DNA from: an uncultured Clostridia bacterium
Lineage (GTDB): Bacteria > Bacillota > Clostridia > Christensenellales > UBA1242
DNA: 64,000 nt
Assembly: GCA_934772525.1 (NCBI GenBank)
Contig: CAKVMI010000005.1
Span: forward strand, 88,999 to 152,998
Direction of reading: 5' to 3'
Both the position numbers and the translations under genes were made by a program. The first letter of the stretch is position 1. Each line of letters opens with the position of its first letter. Positions 8,005-16,064 of the stretch are shown here, piece after piece. Under the pieces are notes generated by a model that searched no databases, was not told the origin of the DNA, and was given only the letters and a program-made list of their open reading frames with translations.

Positions 8005-8294
8005 TGGTCAATCACGATTTAATTATTCGCCCAATACTAACCGAAAAAACTTATGCGGGCATTCAATCAAAAAGATATACATTTGAAGTTGCTCCAAAGG
8101 CTACAAAAACTCAAGTTAGAGATGCAGTTGAAGCAATCTTCGGAGTTAAAGTTGAAAGTGTAAACATTGTTAATGTTCACGGAAAAATGAAAAGACAAGG
8201 CAGATTTGAAGGTCTTGCAGGAAACTACAAAAAGGCAATCGTTCAACTAACCGCTGACAGCAAATCAATCGCATTTTTTGATAGTTTAAGTTAA
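8004..8294 (+). CDS. rplW: 50S ribosomal protein L23
   Basis: 96 residues, normal length. The start DLIIRPILTEKTYAGIQSKR and the VNIVNVHGKMKRQGRF loop are typical. L23 sits at the tunnel exit and docks trigger factor and SRP. It shares one base with the rplD stop, and the AGAGGAGG site lies inside rplD. Confidence 0.97.
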   Translation: MVNHDLIIRPILTEKTYAGIQSKRYTFEVAPKATKTQVRDAVEAIFGVKVESVNIVNVHGKMKRQGRFEGLAGNYKKAIVQLTADSKSIAFFDSLS

Positions 8295-8312
8295 TAATAG
8301 AGGAGTAGAAAA

Positions 8313-9140
8313 ATGGCTATAAAAAGATACAAACCAACAAGTGCTGGTCAAAGAGGAAAGACTACTGCTTCTTTCGAAGAAGTTACTACCTCAACTCCAG
8401 AAAAGTCTTTGTTGGCAACCAAAAAGAAAACCGCTGGTAGAAATTCTTATGGTAGAATTACCGTTAGACACATCGGCGGTGGAAATAGACAAAAATATCG
8501 TATAATCGATTTTAAGAGAGATAAAGATGGTATCCCTGCAAAAGTTTCAACCATCGAATATGATCCAAACAGAACAGCTTATATTGCATTGCTAACTTAC
8601 GCCGATGGTGAAAAGAGATATATCCTTGCACCAAACGGACTACAAGTTGGTGACGAACTAATGAGCGGTGCTACTGCTGAAATTAAAGTTGGTAACGCAT
8701 TGCCACTAGAAAATATCCCAGTAGGTTCTATTATTCATAATGTAGAACTTAACGCTGGTAGAGGCGGTAAAATTGGTAGAAGTGCTGGTAACTCTGCACA
8801 ACTTATGGCTAAGGAAGGTAGATATGCTACCCTAAGAATGCCATCAGGAGAAATGAGAAAGGTATTATTAACTTGCCGTGCAACAATTGGTGAAATCGGA
8901 AACCTTGACCATGAACTTGTAAAACTAGGTAAGGCTGGTAGAACAAGACATATGGGTATCCGTCCAAGCGTTCGTGGTGTTGTTATGAACCCAGTTGATC
9001 ACCCACATGGTGGTGGTGAAGGTAAGAGCCCAGTTGGTATGCCTGCACCAGTTACTCCTTGGGGTAAACCTGCTCTTGGTATGAAGACAAGAAAGAAAAA
9101 GAAAGCTTCAAATAAATTAATGGTTAAGCGTATTAACTAG
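8313..9140 (+). CDS. rplB: 50S ribosomal protein L2
   Basis: 275 residues, normal length. The highly conserved C-terminal block VMNPVDHPHGGGEGK contains the histidine important for peptidyl-transferase activity. L2 contacts 23S helix 66 and the subunit interface. An AGAGGAG site precedes the start. Confidence 0.98.
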   Translation: MAIKRYKPTSAGQRGKTTASFEEVTTSTPEKSLLATKKKTAGRNSYGRITVRHIGGGNRQKYRIIDFKRDKDGIPAKVSTIEYDPNRTAYIALLTYADGEKRYILAPNGLQVGDELMSGATAEIKVGNALPLENIPVGSIIHNVELNAGRGGKIGRSAGNSAQLMAKEGRYATLRMPSGEMRKVLLTCRATIGEIGNLDHELVKLGKAGRTRHMGIRPSVRGVVMNPVDHPHGGGEGKSPVGMPAPVTPWGKPALGMKTRKKKKASNKLMVKRIN

Positions 9141-9154
9141 TTAGGAGGAAGAAA

Positions 9155-9442
9155 ATGAGTAGATCAGTTAAAAAGGGTCCATTTGTGGAAGAAAGATTAG
9201 CTAATAGAATTGCTAAGATGAACGAAACTGGCGAAAAGAGAGTTATTAAAACTTGGTCACGTTCTTCAACTATTCTTCCTACAATGGTAGGTCATACAAT
9301 CGCCGTTTACGACGGAAGAAAACACATTCCTGTTTATGTAACTACCGAAATGGTTGGCTTTAAGCTTGGTGAGTTCGCTCCAACAAGAACATTCAAAGGT
9401 CACAAAGGTACAAAGACAGTTGATGCTAAGGGGGGTAAGTAA
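9155..9442 (+). CDS. rpsS: 30S ribosomal protein S19
   Basis: 95 residues, normal length. The start MSRSVKKGPFVEERL and the GHTIAVYDGRKHIPVYVT block are diagnostic. S19 lies in the 30S head and forms intersubunit bridges. It is 2 bases upstream of rplV. Confidence 0.98.
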   Translation: MSRSVKKGPFVEERLANRIAKMNETGEKRVIKTWSRSSTILPTMVGHTIAVYDGRKHIPVYVTTEMVGFKLGEFAPTRTFKGHKGTKTVDAKGGK

Positions 9443-9444
9443 TA

Positions 9445-9834
9445 ATGGCTACTAGACAAAGAGAAAAATCTGCAGCAAGAATTGCGAATCGTGACACTCG
9501 TCCATTCGCTACTGCAAAGTATGTAAGAATCACCCCTACTAAGGTAAGAATTATTCTTGACCTAATTAGAGGTAAAGATTATAGCGATGCTGAAGCTATT
9601 CTTGAATACAACGCTAGTCCTGCCGCAAAGACAGTTCTAAATGTATTAAGAAGTGCTGGTGCAAACGCTGAAAATAACAATGGACTAAATAAGTCTGAAT
9701 TATATGTCGCTGAAACATTTGCAGATGGTGGCCCAACATTAAAGAGAAACCAACCAGTTAGCAAGGGTAGAGCACACTCAATTTTAAAAAGAACTTGTCA
9801 CATCACAGTTAGACTTGATGTGAAAAAGGCTTAA
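9445..9834 (+). CDS. rplV: 50S ribosomal protein L22
   Basis: 129 residues, slightly longer than the usual 110 because of an N-terminal extension (about 16 residues before FATAKYVRITPTKVR). The tunnel beta-hairpin (GPTLKRNQPVSKGRAHSILKR) is present. L22 with L4 forms the exit-tunnel constriction targeted by macrolides. Confidence 0.97.
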   Translation: MATRQREKSAARIANRDTRPFATAKYVRITPTKVRIILDLIRGKDYSDAEAILEYNASPAAKTVLNVLRSAGANAENNNGLNKSELYVAETFADGGPTLKRNQPVSKGRAHSILKRTCHITVRLDVKKA

Positions 9835-9852
9835 TTTAGGAGGAATGTTTAA

Positions 9853-10527
9853 ATGGGACAAAAAGTCAATCCACATGGACTAAGATTAGGTGTCAACGCT
9901 GGCTGGAATAGTCAATGGTATGCGGATAAGAAGTCTTTTGCAGAATTCTTAAAAGAAGACAATGACATCAGAAAGTTCATTAAGACAAAGTATAAAAATT
10001 GTAGCATCTCTTCAATCCTTATTGAAAGAGGTGAAAACAAAGTTACCATTACTCTAAACACCGCAAAGCCTGGCGTGGTTATCGGTCAAAAGGGTGCTGG
10101 CGTAGAAGCTATGAAGAAAGAAGTTTCTGCACTAGTAAATGGCAAGAATGTTAACATCAACGTTGTTGAAGTTAAGAATCCAGACATGGACGCTCAACTA
10201 GTAGCTGAAAGCATTGCTTTCCAACTAGAACAAAGAGTTGGATTTAGAAGAGCCATGAAGCAAGCCCTATCACGTTGCCAAAAGGCTGGCGTTAAGGGTA
10301 TAAAGATTATGGTTGGTGGTCGTCTTGATGGCGCAGAAATCGCAAGAAGCGAATTCTATCAAGAAGGTTCACTTCCACTTCAAACTTTACGTGCTGATAT
10401 CGATTATGGTACAACAACAGCCCATGTTTATGGCGCTATAGGTGTTAAAGTTTGGATTTATAAAGGTGAAGTCCTAGGTAAAAAGGATCTTTCAATCAAA
10501 GGAGGAAACAAACATGTTGATGCCTAA
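9853..10527 (+). CDS. rpsC: 30S ribosomal protein S3
   Basis: 224 residues, normal length. N-terminal GQKVNPHGLRLG, a KH domain with the loop GVVIGQKGAGVE, and the C-terminal block GARLDGAEIAR-like (VGGRLDGAEIARSEFY) identify S3, part of the mRNA entry helicase. The last 14 bases overlap rplP. Confidence 0.98.
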   Translation: MGQKVNPHGLRLGVNAGWNSQWYADKKSFAEFLKEDNDIRKFIKTKYKNCSISSILIERGENKVTITLNTAKPGVVIGQKGAGVEAMKKEVSALVNGKNVNINVVEVKNPDMDAQLVAESIAFQLEQRVGFRRAMKQALSRCQKAGVKGIKIMVGGRLDGAEIARSEFYQEGSLPLQTLRADIDYGTTTAHVYGAIGVKVWIYKGEVLGKKDLSIKGGNKHVDA

Positions 10528-10960
10528 AAGAGTTAAGAGAAGAAAGCAACAAAGAGGCAGAATGACTGGTAAAGCACTTCGTGGTAACACACTTACATAC
10601 GGAGATTATGGCATTATTGCAACTACTCCTTGTTGGATAACCTCTAACCAAATTGAAGCCGCTCGTATTGCAATGACTAGATACACAAAAAGAGGTGGTA
10701 ATGTTTGGATAAACATTTTCCCACACAAGCCTGTAACAAAGAAGCCTGCTGAAACTCGTATGGGTTCTGGTAAAGGTTCTCCTGAGTTCTGGGTAGCTGT
10801 TGTTAAGCCAGGTCGTGTAATGTTCGAAATGGGCGGAATTAAGGAAGAAGTAGCAAGAGAAGCATTAAGACTTGCAACCTACAAACTTCCATGCGGAACT
10901 AAAATTGTAACAAAAGCAGATTTTGAACAAAATTCTGTAAAACCAAAAGAGGAGGCTTAG
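10514..10960 (+). CDS. rplP: 50S ribosomal protein L16
   Basis: 148 residues, normal length. The start MLMPKRVKRRKQQRGRM, the loop MTRYTKRGGNVWINIFP and MGSGKGSPEFWVAVV identify L16, which binds near the A site and is needed for late 50S assembly. ATG 10514 sits 8 bases after AGGAGG inside the end of rpsC, so the overlap is real and implies coupling. Confidence 0.97.
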   Translation: MLMPKRVKRRKQQRGRMTGKALRGNTLTYGDYGIIATTPCWITSNQIEAARIAMTRYTKRGGNVWINIFPHKPVTKKPAETRMGSGKGSPEFWVAVVKPGRVMFEMGGIKEEVAREALRLATYKLPCGTKIVTKADFEQNSVKPKEEA

Positions 10961-10967
10961 GTAATAT

Positions 10968-11240
10968 ATGAACAACAAACAACTAAGAACTCAATCAGAT
11001 AATGAATTAAGAAAAATGCTTAGCGACTTAAAGTCTGAATTATTCAACCTCAGATTCTCTAACGCAACTGGTCAACTTGCTAATCCAATGGCTCTTGATA
11101 CTTGCAAGAAAAATATTGCTCGTGTTAACACCATTTTAAGAGAAAGAGAGTTAGGAATATCTGAATCAGTTAAGCCTCAAGAAGAAAAAAAGGCAACTAA
11201 AAAAAGCACCGCTAAAAAAGTTGAAACTAAGAAGGATTAA
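10968..11240 (+). CDS. rpmC: 50S ribosomal protein L29 with a lysine-rich C-terminal tail
   Basis: 90 residues against the usual 60-70. The core (LRTQSDNELRKMLSDLKSEL and NPMALDTCKKNIARVNTIL) is normal; the last about 25 residues are Lys/Thr/Ala-rich (EEKKATKKSTAKKVETKKD). L29 sits by the tunnel exit, so a basic tail there could contact rRNA or docking factors. Similar tails occur on rplX and rpmD in this operon. Confidence 0.95.
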   Translation: MNNKQLRTQSDNELRKMLSDLKSELFNLRFSNATGQLANPMALDTCKKNIARVNTILRERELGISESVKPQEEKKATKKSTAKKVETKKD

Positions 11241-11252
11241 GGGGAATAACTT

Positions 11253-11513
11253 ATGGATATTAAAAGAAATGAAAGAAAGACAAGAATCGGTGTAGTTAAG
11301 AGTAATAAGATGGATAAGACCATAGTTATTGAATGTGTTAACAAGAAGAAACACCCACTATATGGCAAAACCATCACTAAAACAGTATCTTTTAAGGCAC
11401 ACGATGAAGATAACATCTGTGACATAGGCGATACAGTTATGATTGCAGAAACTCGTCATTTATCTAAAGATAAGAACTGGCGTCTTGTAAAAATCGTAGA
11501 AAAAGTCAAGTAG
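11253..11513 (+). CDS. rpsQ: 30S ribosomal protein S17
   Basis: 86 residues, normal length. The OB-fold signature RIGVVKSNKMDKTIVIE and the KKHPLYGKTITKTVSFKAHD loop are typical. S17 is a primary 16S-binding protein. Confidence 0.97.
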   Translation: MDIKRNERKTRIGVVKSNKMDKTIVIECVNKKKHPLYGKTITKTVSFKAHDEDNICDIGDTVMIAETRHLSKDKNWRLVKIVEKVK

Positions 11514-11531
11514 TAATGGGAGATAAATAGT

Positions 11532-11900
11532 ATGATACAACAGGAAACAAGATTAAAAGTTGCCGATAACACTGGTGCTAAGGAACTTTTATGTATAAAG
11601 GTTCTAGGTGGTTCTCGTGTTAAGAGCGGTAACATTGGTGATGTCATAATTGCTGCTGTTAAGGGTGCTGATCCTAAGGGTTCTGTTAAAAATGGTGAAG
11701 TTGTAAAGGCTGTCATCGTTAGAACTGTTAAAGGTATCCAAAGACCAGACGGAAGTTCTGTTAAGTTTGATGAAAACGCTGCAGTTATTATCGGAAACGA
11801 TGGACTTCCTCGTGGAACTCGTATTTTTGGACCTATCGCAAGAGAACTTCGTGATAAGGGCTATATGAAGATAATTTCATTAGCACCTGTAGTTATATAG
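11532..11900 (+). CDS. rplN: 50S ribosomal protein L14
   Basis: 122 residues, exactly the usual size. The start MIQQETRLKVADNTGAKELL and GTRIFGPIARELRDKGYMKI are diagnostic. L14 forms intersubunit bridge B8 and binds silencing factor RsfS. Confidence 0.98.
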   Translation: MIQQETRLKVADNTGAKELLCIKVLGGSRVKSGNIGDVIIAAVKGADPKGSVKNGEVVKAVIVRTVKGIQRPDGSSVKFDENAAVIIGNDGLPRGTRIFGPIARELRDKGYMKIISLAPVVI

Positions 11901-11910
11901 GAGGCAAATT

Positions 11911-12432
11911 ATGGCAAATACACTAAATGTAAAAACTGGTGATAATGTAGTAGTTATTACTGGTAAAGATGCTGGAAAGCAAGGTAAAGTTTTGGCTTGC
12001 TACCCAGACAAAAATAGAGTAGTAGTTGAAGGCGTAAACATTGTTAGCCGTCACACTAAGCCTCGTTCAGCACAAGAAGCTGGTGGAATTATTAAAAGAG
12101 AAGGCTCAATCGACGTTTCAAACGTTATGATCGTTTGCCCAACTTGTGGAAAACCAACCAGAGTTAAGCATGCTGATATTGATGGAAAACATACAAGAGT
12201 ATGTAAATGTGGTGCAGTTTTAGATACCAAGTACGAAAAGGCTTCTAAAAAGAAAGCAACCAAGACAACTGCCACAAAGGCAACAAAAGATAAAAAAGTC
12301 GAAAACGCTGAAGAAAAGGCTACAAAGAAGAAAACAGCTCCAAAGACCGAAAAGTCAGCAACAGCTGTAAAAAAGTCTACTGTTAAGAACAAAGCCGAAG
12401 GCGCAACAATGAATAGAAAGCAAGGAATGTAA
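11911..12432 (+). CDS. rplX: 50S ribosomal protein L24 with a long lysine/threonine-rich tail
   Basis: 173 residues, about 70 more than the usual 103. The KOW domain (VKTGDNVVVITGKDAGKQGK) and the CPTCGK...CKCG zinc-like pair form the normal part (about residues 1-105). The rest is low-complexity Lys/Thr/Ala (runs such as KKATKTTATKATK). L24 starts 23S assembly and lies near the tunnel exit; the tail is an added feature of unknown role. Confidence 0.95.
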   Translation: MANTLNVKTGDNVVVITGKDAGKQGKVLACYPDKNRVVVEGVNIVSRHTKPRSAQEAGGIIKREGSIDVSNVMIVCPTCGKPTRVKHADIDGKHTRVCKCGAVLDTKYEKASKKKATKTTATKATKDKKVENAEEKATKKKTAPKTEKSATAVKKSTVKNKAEGATMNRKQGM

Positions 12433-12452
12433 TTTTAAAGGAGAAAGCTTAA

Positions 12453-13010
12453 ATGGAAAAGAAGACTGAACAAAACAGATTAAAAGATAAATACCTAAAA
12501 GAAGTAGTTCCTGCTATGCAAAAGAAATTTAACTACGCCAACGTAAACCAAATTCCAAGAATTGAAAAAATCGTTCTTAATATGGGTTTAGGCGATGTTA
12601 AGGATAATAGTAAGTCATTAAATCTTGCAGTTGAAGAATTAGGTCTAATTGCTGGTCAAAAGCCAATTATTACAAAGGCTAAGAAGTCAGTAGCTAACTT
12701 CAAATTAAGAGAAGGAATGAATATAGGTGCTAAGGTTACACTTAGAGGAACAAGAATGTATGAATTCTTAGATAGATTTATGTCTATTGCACTTCCTAGA
12801 GTTCGTGACTTTAGAGGCGTAAATCCTAACGCATTCGATGGCAGAGGTTCATTCTCTTATGGTGTTAAGGAACAATTAATTTTCCCAGAAATCGCTTATG
12901 AGAAAATTGAAAAGATTCGTGGTTTTGATGTTTGCATCGTTACTTCTGCAAAGACTGACGATGAAGCAAGAGAACTTTTAGCACTAATGGGTATGCCATT
13001 TAGAAAGTAA
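12453..13010 (+). CDS. rplE: 50S ribosomal protein L5
   Basis: 185 residues, normal length. The blocks IPRIEKIVLNMGLGDVKDN, GAKVTLRGTRMYEFLDR and RVRDFRGVNPNAFDGRG are diagnostic. L5 binds 5S rRNA and contacts the P-site tRNA T-loop. Confidence 0.98.
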   Translation: MEKKTEQNRLKDKYLKEVVPAMQKKFNYANVNQIPRIEKIVLNMGLGDVKDNSKSLNLAVEELGLIAGQKPIITKAKKSVANFKLREGMNIGAKVTLRGTRMYEFLDRFMSIALPRVRDFRGVNPNAFDGRGSFSYGVKEQLIFPEIAYEKIEKIRGFDVCIVTSAKTDDEARELLALMGMPFRK

Positions 13011-13025
13011 GGAAGGAGATAATTT

Positions 13026-13211
13026 ATGGCAAAGAAAGCACTTATTAACAAACAACAAGGCAAGCAAAAATATAGCACTCGTGAGTACACAAGATGTTCT
13101 ATTTGCGGAAGACCACACTCTGTTCTTCGTAAATATGGAATCTGCCGTATTTGTTTTAGAGAACTTGCGTATAAGGGTGAAATACCTGGTGCTAAAAAAT
13201 CTAGTTGGTAA
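13026..13211 (+). CDS. rpsN: 30S ribosomal protein S14, zinc-binding type Z
   Basis: 61 residues, the short zinc form typical of Gram-positives. Four cysteines form CSICG...CRICF. It needs no zinc-independent partner, and none is seen. AAGGAGAT precedes the ATG. Confidence 0.97.
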   Translation: MAKKALINKQQGKQKYSTREYTRCSICGRPHSVLRKYGICRICFRELAYKGEIPGAKKSSW

Positions 13212-13230
13212 AATTTAGGAGGAAATAAAA

Positions 13231-13629
13231 ATGATAGTAACAGATCCTATTGCTGATATGTTAACTAGAATTAGAAACGCACAGACTGCTCGTCATGAAA
13301 CAGTTATCGTTCCAGATTCTAAAATGAAGAGAGCCATCGCAGAGATTCTTTTGGCAGAAGGCTATATTTCAAAGGTTGAATATATCGAGGACAAAATTCA
13401 AGGAAAAATCAAAATCACATTAAAATACACAGAAGACAACAAGCGTGTTATTAGTGGATTAAAGAGAATTTCTAAGCCAGGACTAAGAATATATGCAAGC
13501 GTAGACGAACTACCACGAGTTCTTAATGGTTTGGGAATTGCTATTATCTCTACTAGCAAGGGCGTTGTAACTGATAGAGAGGCAAGAAAACTTGGTCTTG
13601 GTGGCGAAGTTCTTGCTTATGTATGGTAG
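13231..13629 (+). CDS. rpsH: 30S ribosomal protein S8
   Basis: 132 residues, normal length. The start DPIADMLTRIRNAQTARH and the C-terminal STSKGVVTDREARKLGLGGE are diagnostic. S8 binds the central domain of 16S rRNA and in some bacteria represses the spc genes. Confidence 0.98.
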   Translation: MIVTDPIADMLTRIRNAQTARHETVIVPDSKMKRAIAEILLAEGYISKVEYIEDKIQGKIKITLKYTEDNKRVISGLKRISKPGLRIYASVDELPRVLNGLGIAIISTSKGVVTDREARKLGLGGEVLAYVW

Positions 13630-13642
13630 GAGGTAATAATAT

Positions 13643-14203
13643 ATGTCAAGAATTGGAAGATTACCAGTAGAAATACCTGCAGGCGTTACCGTTGAAGTAA
13701 CAAATGAAAATGTAGTTAAGGTTAAGGGTCAATTAGGGGAACTTTCTCAAGAAGTTAACAAACTAATCACTGTTGAACAAACTACACTTCATGATAAAAA
13801 TGTTCTTGTTTTAACAAGAGCTAACGAATTAAAAGAAACCAAGGCTATGCATGGTCTTTATAGAGCACTTATCCACAATATGGTAGAAGGTGTTACAAAG
13901 GGCTATTCAAAGTCTGTAACCATTAATGGTGTAGGTTTCAAGTGTGCTGTTCAAGGCAACAAATTAACTCTAAACATTGGATTTTCTCATCCAGTAGTTG
14001 TAGAAATTCCACAAGGCTTAAAAGCATCTTGTCCTAGTGCTACCGAAATTAAGATTGAAGGTTGCAACAAAACACAAGTTGGTCAATTTGCCGCTGATAT
14101 TAAAGCTATTAAGCCAGTAGAACCATATCACGCATATGGAATTAGATACACAGACGAACATGTACGCAGAAAAGAAATTAAAAAGGCAGCTAAGAAGAAG
14201 TAA
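13643..14203 (+). CDS. rplF: 50S ribosomal protein L6
   Basis: 186 residues, normal length. SRIGRLPVEIPAGVTVEV at the start and PEPYHAYGIRY-like (VEPYHAYGIRYTDE) near the end identify L6, which supports the sarcin-ricin loop region. The C-terminus is lysine-rich (KKAAKKK), as commonly seen. Confidence 0.97.
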   Translation: MSRIGRLPVEIPAGVTVEVTNENVVKVKGQLGELSQEVNKLITVEQTTLHDKNVLVLTRANELKETKAMHGLYRALIHNMVEGVTKGYSKSVTINGVGFKCAVQGNKLTLNIGFSHPVVVEIPQGLKASCPSATEIKIEGCNKTQVGQFAADIKAIKPVEPYHAYGIRYTDEHVRRKEIKKAAKKK

Positions 14204-14214
14204 GGAGATAAGAT

Positions 14215-14583
14215 ATGATTAAGAAAATTGATAAGAACTCTGTTCGTGAAGCAAAGCATAAAAGAATTAGAGCCACTTTATCTGGAACAACTGAAAGACC
14301 TAGACTATGCGTATATCGCTCCCTAGTTAATATCTATGCTCAAGTTATTGATGATACTAAGGGTGTAACAATCTGCAGTGCATCTACCGAAGAAAAGGGA
14401 ATGGATAAGAAGGTTGCTGGAAAAACCAAGATGGAACAAGCTTACATGATTGGTGAAGAAGTTGCTAAAAGAGCAATGGCTAAGGGCGTTAAGGAAGTCG
14501 TATTTGACCGTTCTGGTTACATCTATACTGGACGTGTTCATAAGCTTGCCGAAGGCGCTAGAAACGCTGGATTAAATTTTTAG
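14215..14583 (+). CDS. rplR: 50S ribosomal protein L18
   Basis: 122 residues, normal length. The RNA-binding N-terminus and the blocks RPRLCVYRSLVNIYAQVIDD and FDRSGYIYTGRVHKLAEGAR identify L18, which with L5 binds 5S rRNA. Confidence 0.97.
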   Translation: MIKKIDKNSVREAKHKRIRATLSGTTERPRLCVYRSLVNIYAQVIDDTKGVTICSASTEEKGMDKKVAGKTKMEQAYMIGEEVAKRAMAKGVKEVVFDRSGYIYTGRVHKLAEGARNAGLNF

Positions 14584-14601
14584 GGTTTAGGAGAAGATAT
14601 A

Positions 14602-15123
14602 ATGGCAAAAGTTGAAAACAAAAAGAAAGACCAAGCACCAGAAAAGAAAGATGAATTCAATAAGGTTACCGTTGCCATTCGTCGTGTAACTAAGGTAGTT
14701 AAGGGTGGTAGAAATATGAGATTCTCTGCTCTTGTAGTTACCGGTGATGGTAAGGGTAAAGTTGGTGTTGGTATGGGCAGAGGTGCCGAAGTTTCAATCG
14801 CTATGGATAAAGCTGGCGTTGATGCTAAGAAGCACTTAATGCAAGTTCCACTAAAAGATACCACAATTCCACACGAAGTTGTTGGTAAATTCGAAAAAAC
14901 CAAGGTTATTATGATGCCAGCCAAGAAAGGTAATGGTATTATTGCCGGCGGTAGCGTTAGAAGTGTTGTAGAACTAGCTGGTATCAAGGATATCACTACA
15001 AAGATGTATGGTTCTAACAACGCAGTCAACTGTGTTAAGGCTACTCTTGATGGTTTGAGCCAATTAAGAGATGCTGAACAAATCGCTAAAATGCGCGGTA
15101 AATCCGTAGATGAAATTTTATAG
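14602..15123 (+). CDS. rpsE: 30S ribosomal protein S5
   Basis: 173 residues, normal length. The N-terminal double-stranded-RNA-binding-like domain (VTKVVKGGRNMRFSALVV) and GNGIIAGGSVRSVVELAGI are diagnostic. S5 supports translational fidelity and the mRNA entry channel. Confidence 0.98.
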   Translation: MAKVENKKKDQAPEKKDEFNKVTVAIRRVTKVVKGGRNMRFSALVVTGDGKGKVGVGMGRGAEVSIAMDKAGVDAKKHLMQVPLKDTTIPHEVVGKFEKTKVIMMPAKKGNGIIAGGSVRSVVELAGIKDITTKMYGSNNAVNCVKATLDGLSQLRDAEQIAKMRGKSVDEIL

Positions 15124-15134
15124 GAGAAGATATA

Positions 15135-15599
15135 ATGGAAGAAGTTAAAACAAAAAAGACAACAACCAAGAAGGCTGAAACTCCTGTAAAGGAAGAAAAA
15201 GCAAAGAAGACAACTGCAACTAAGTCTACAAAGACAACCGCAGAAAAGTCTACAACAAAGAAAGCTACAACCGCAAAGTCAACAGCTACTTCTACAAAGA
15301 AGGCTACAACTTCTACAAAGAAGACAGCAACAACTAAGAAGGCTGAACCAAAGGCTGAAGTTAAGGCTGAAGCAAAAGCTGTTGAAACAAAATCTACAAC
15401 CAAAGCATCAAAATCTGAAAAAATGGTTAAAATTACTTTGGTAAGGAGCACAATCGGTGCATTAGAAAAGCAACAAAGAACTATTCAAGCTTTGGGGCTA
15501 AGAAAGATTAGAAGCAGTGTAGTTAAGCCTGACAATGCTTGCACAAGAGGAATGATTTATGTTGTTCGTCACCTTGTAAGTGTTGAAGAAGTTAAGTAA
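15135..15599 (+). CDS. rpmD: 50S ribosomal protein L30 with a long basic N-terminal extension
   Basis: 154 residues against the usual about 60. The normal L30 core is only the last about 58 residues (MVKITLVRSTIGALEKQQRT onward). The first about 96 are a Lys/Thr/Ala/Ser low-complexity sequence resembling a histone-H1-like tail. AGGAGAAG lies just before the upstream ATG, and no ribosome-binding site precedes the internal ATG at 15423, so the long form is the expected product. The tail could bind rRNA or DNA; this is inference. Confidence 0.92.
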   Translation: MEEVKTKKTTTKKAETPVKEEKAKKTTATKSTKTTAEKSTTKKATTAKSTATSTKKATTSTKKTATTKKAEPKAEVKAEAKAVETKSTTKASKSEKMVKITLVRSTIGALEKQQRTIQALGLRKIRSSVVKPDNACTRGMIYVVRHLVSVEEVK

Positions 15600-15620
15600 A
15601 AATAATAGGGAGATTTAGTT

Positions 15621-16064
15621 ATGAATATACAAAGTTTATCTCCAGCTCCTAACTCAACTTTCAAAGATAAGAGAGTTGGTAGAGGTATGGGTTCTGGACA
15701 CGGTAAAACAAGTGGTAAAGGTCATAAGGGTCAAAACGCAAGAAGCGGTGGCGGAGTTCGTCCTGGTTTCGAAGGTGGACAAATGCCACTTATAAGAAGA
15801 ATTCCAAAACATGGCTTTACTAACGTATGGTCTAAGGAATACACTGTTATAAATGTTTCAAAACTTAATAGTTTACAACCTAACACAATCGTTACTGCTG
15901 AATTATTGAAGGCACAAGGAATGATATCTAAGATAGAAAAGTTTGGTCTAAAAGTTATTGGTAATGGCGAACTAACCGTTCCACTAACCGTTAAGGCTAA
16001 TAAGTTCTCTGAGTCAGCTATCCAAAAAATTCAAGCAGCTGGCGGTAGTGTTGAGGTGATTTAA
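15621..16064 (+). CDS. rplO: 50S ribosomal protein L15
   Basis: 147 residues, normal length. The glycine-rich start (GRGMGSGHGKTSGKGHKGQN) and FEGGQMPLIRRIPKHGF are diagnostic. The stop overlaps the secY start at 16064. Confidence 0.98.
   Translation: MNIQSLSPAPNSTFKDKRVGRGMGSGHGKTSGKGHKGQNARSGGGVRPGFEGGQMPLIRRIPKHGFTNVWSKEYTVINVSKLNSLQPNTIVTAELLKAQGMISKIEKFGLKVIGNGELTVPLTVKANKFSESAIQKIQAAGGSVEVI

Noticed and set aside
15086..15451. Reverse-strand hydrophobic ORF under rpmD
   Set aside because: It mirrors the Lys/Thr/Ala-rich L30 extension and has no ribosome-binding site.
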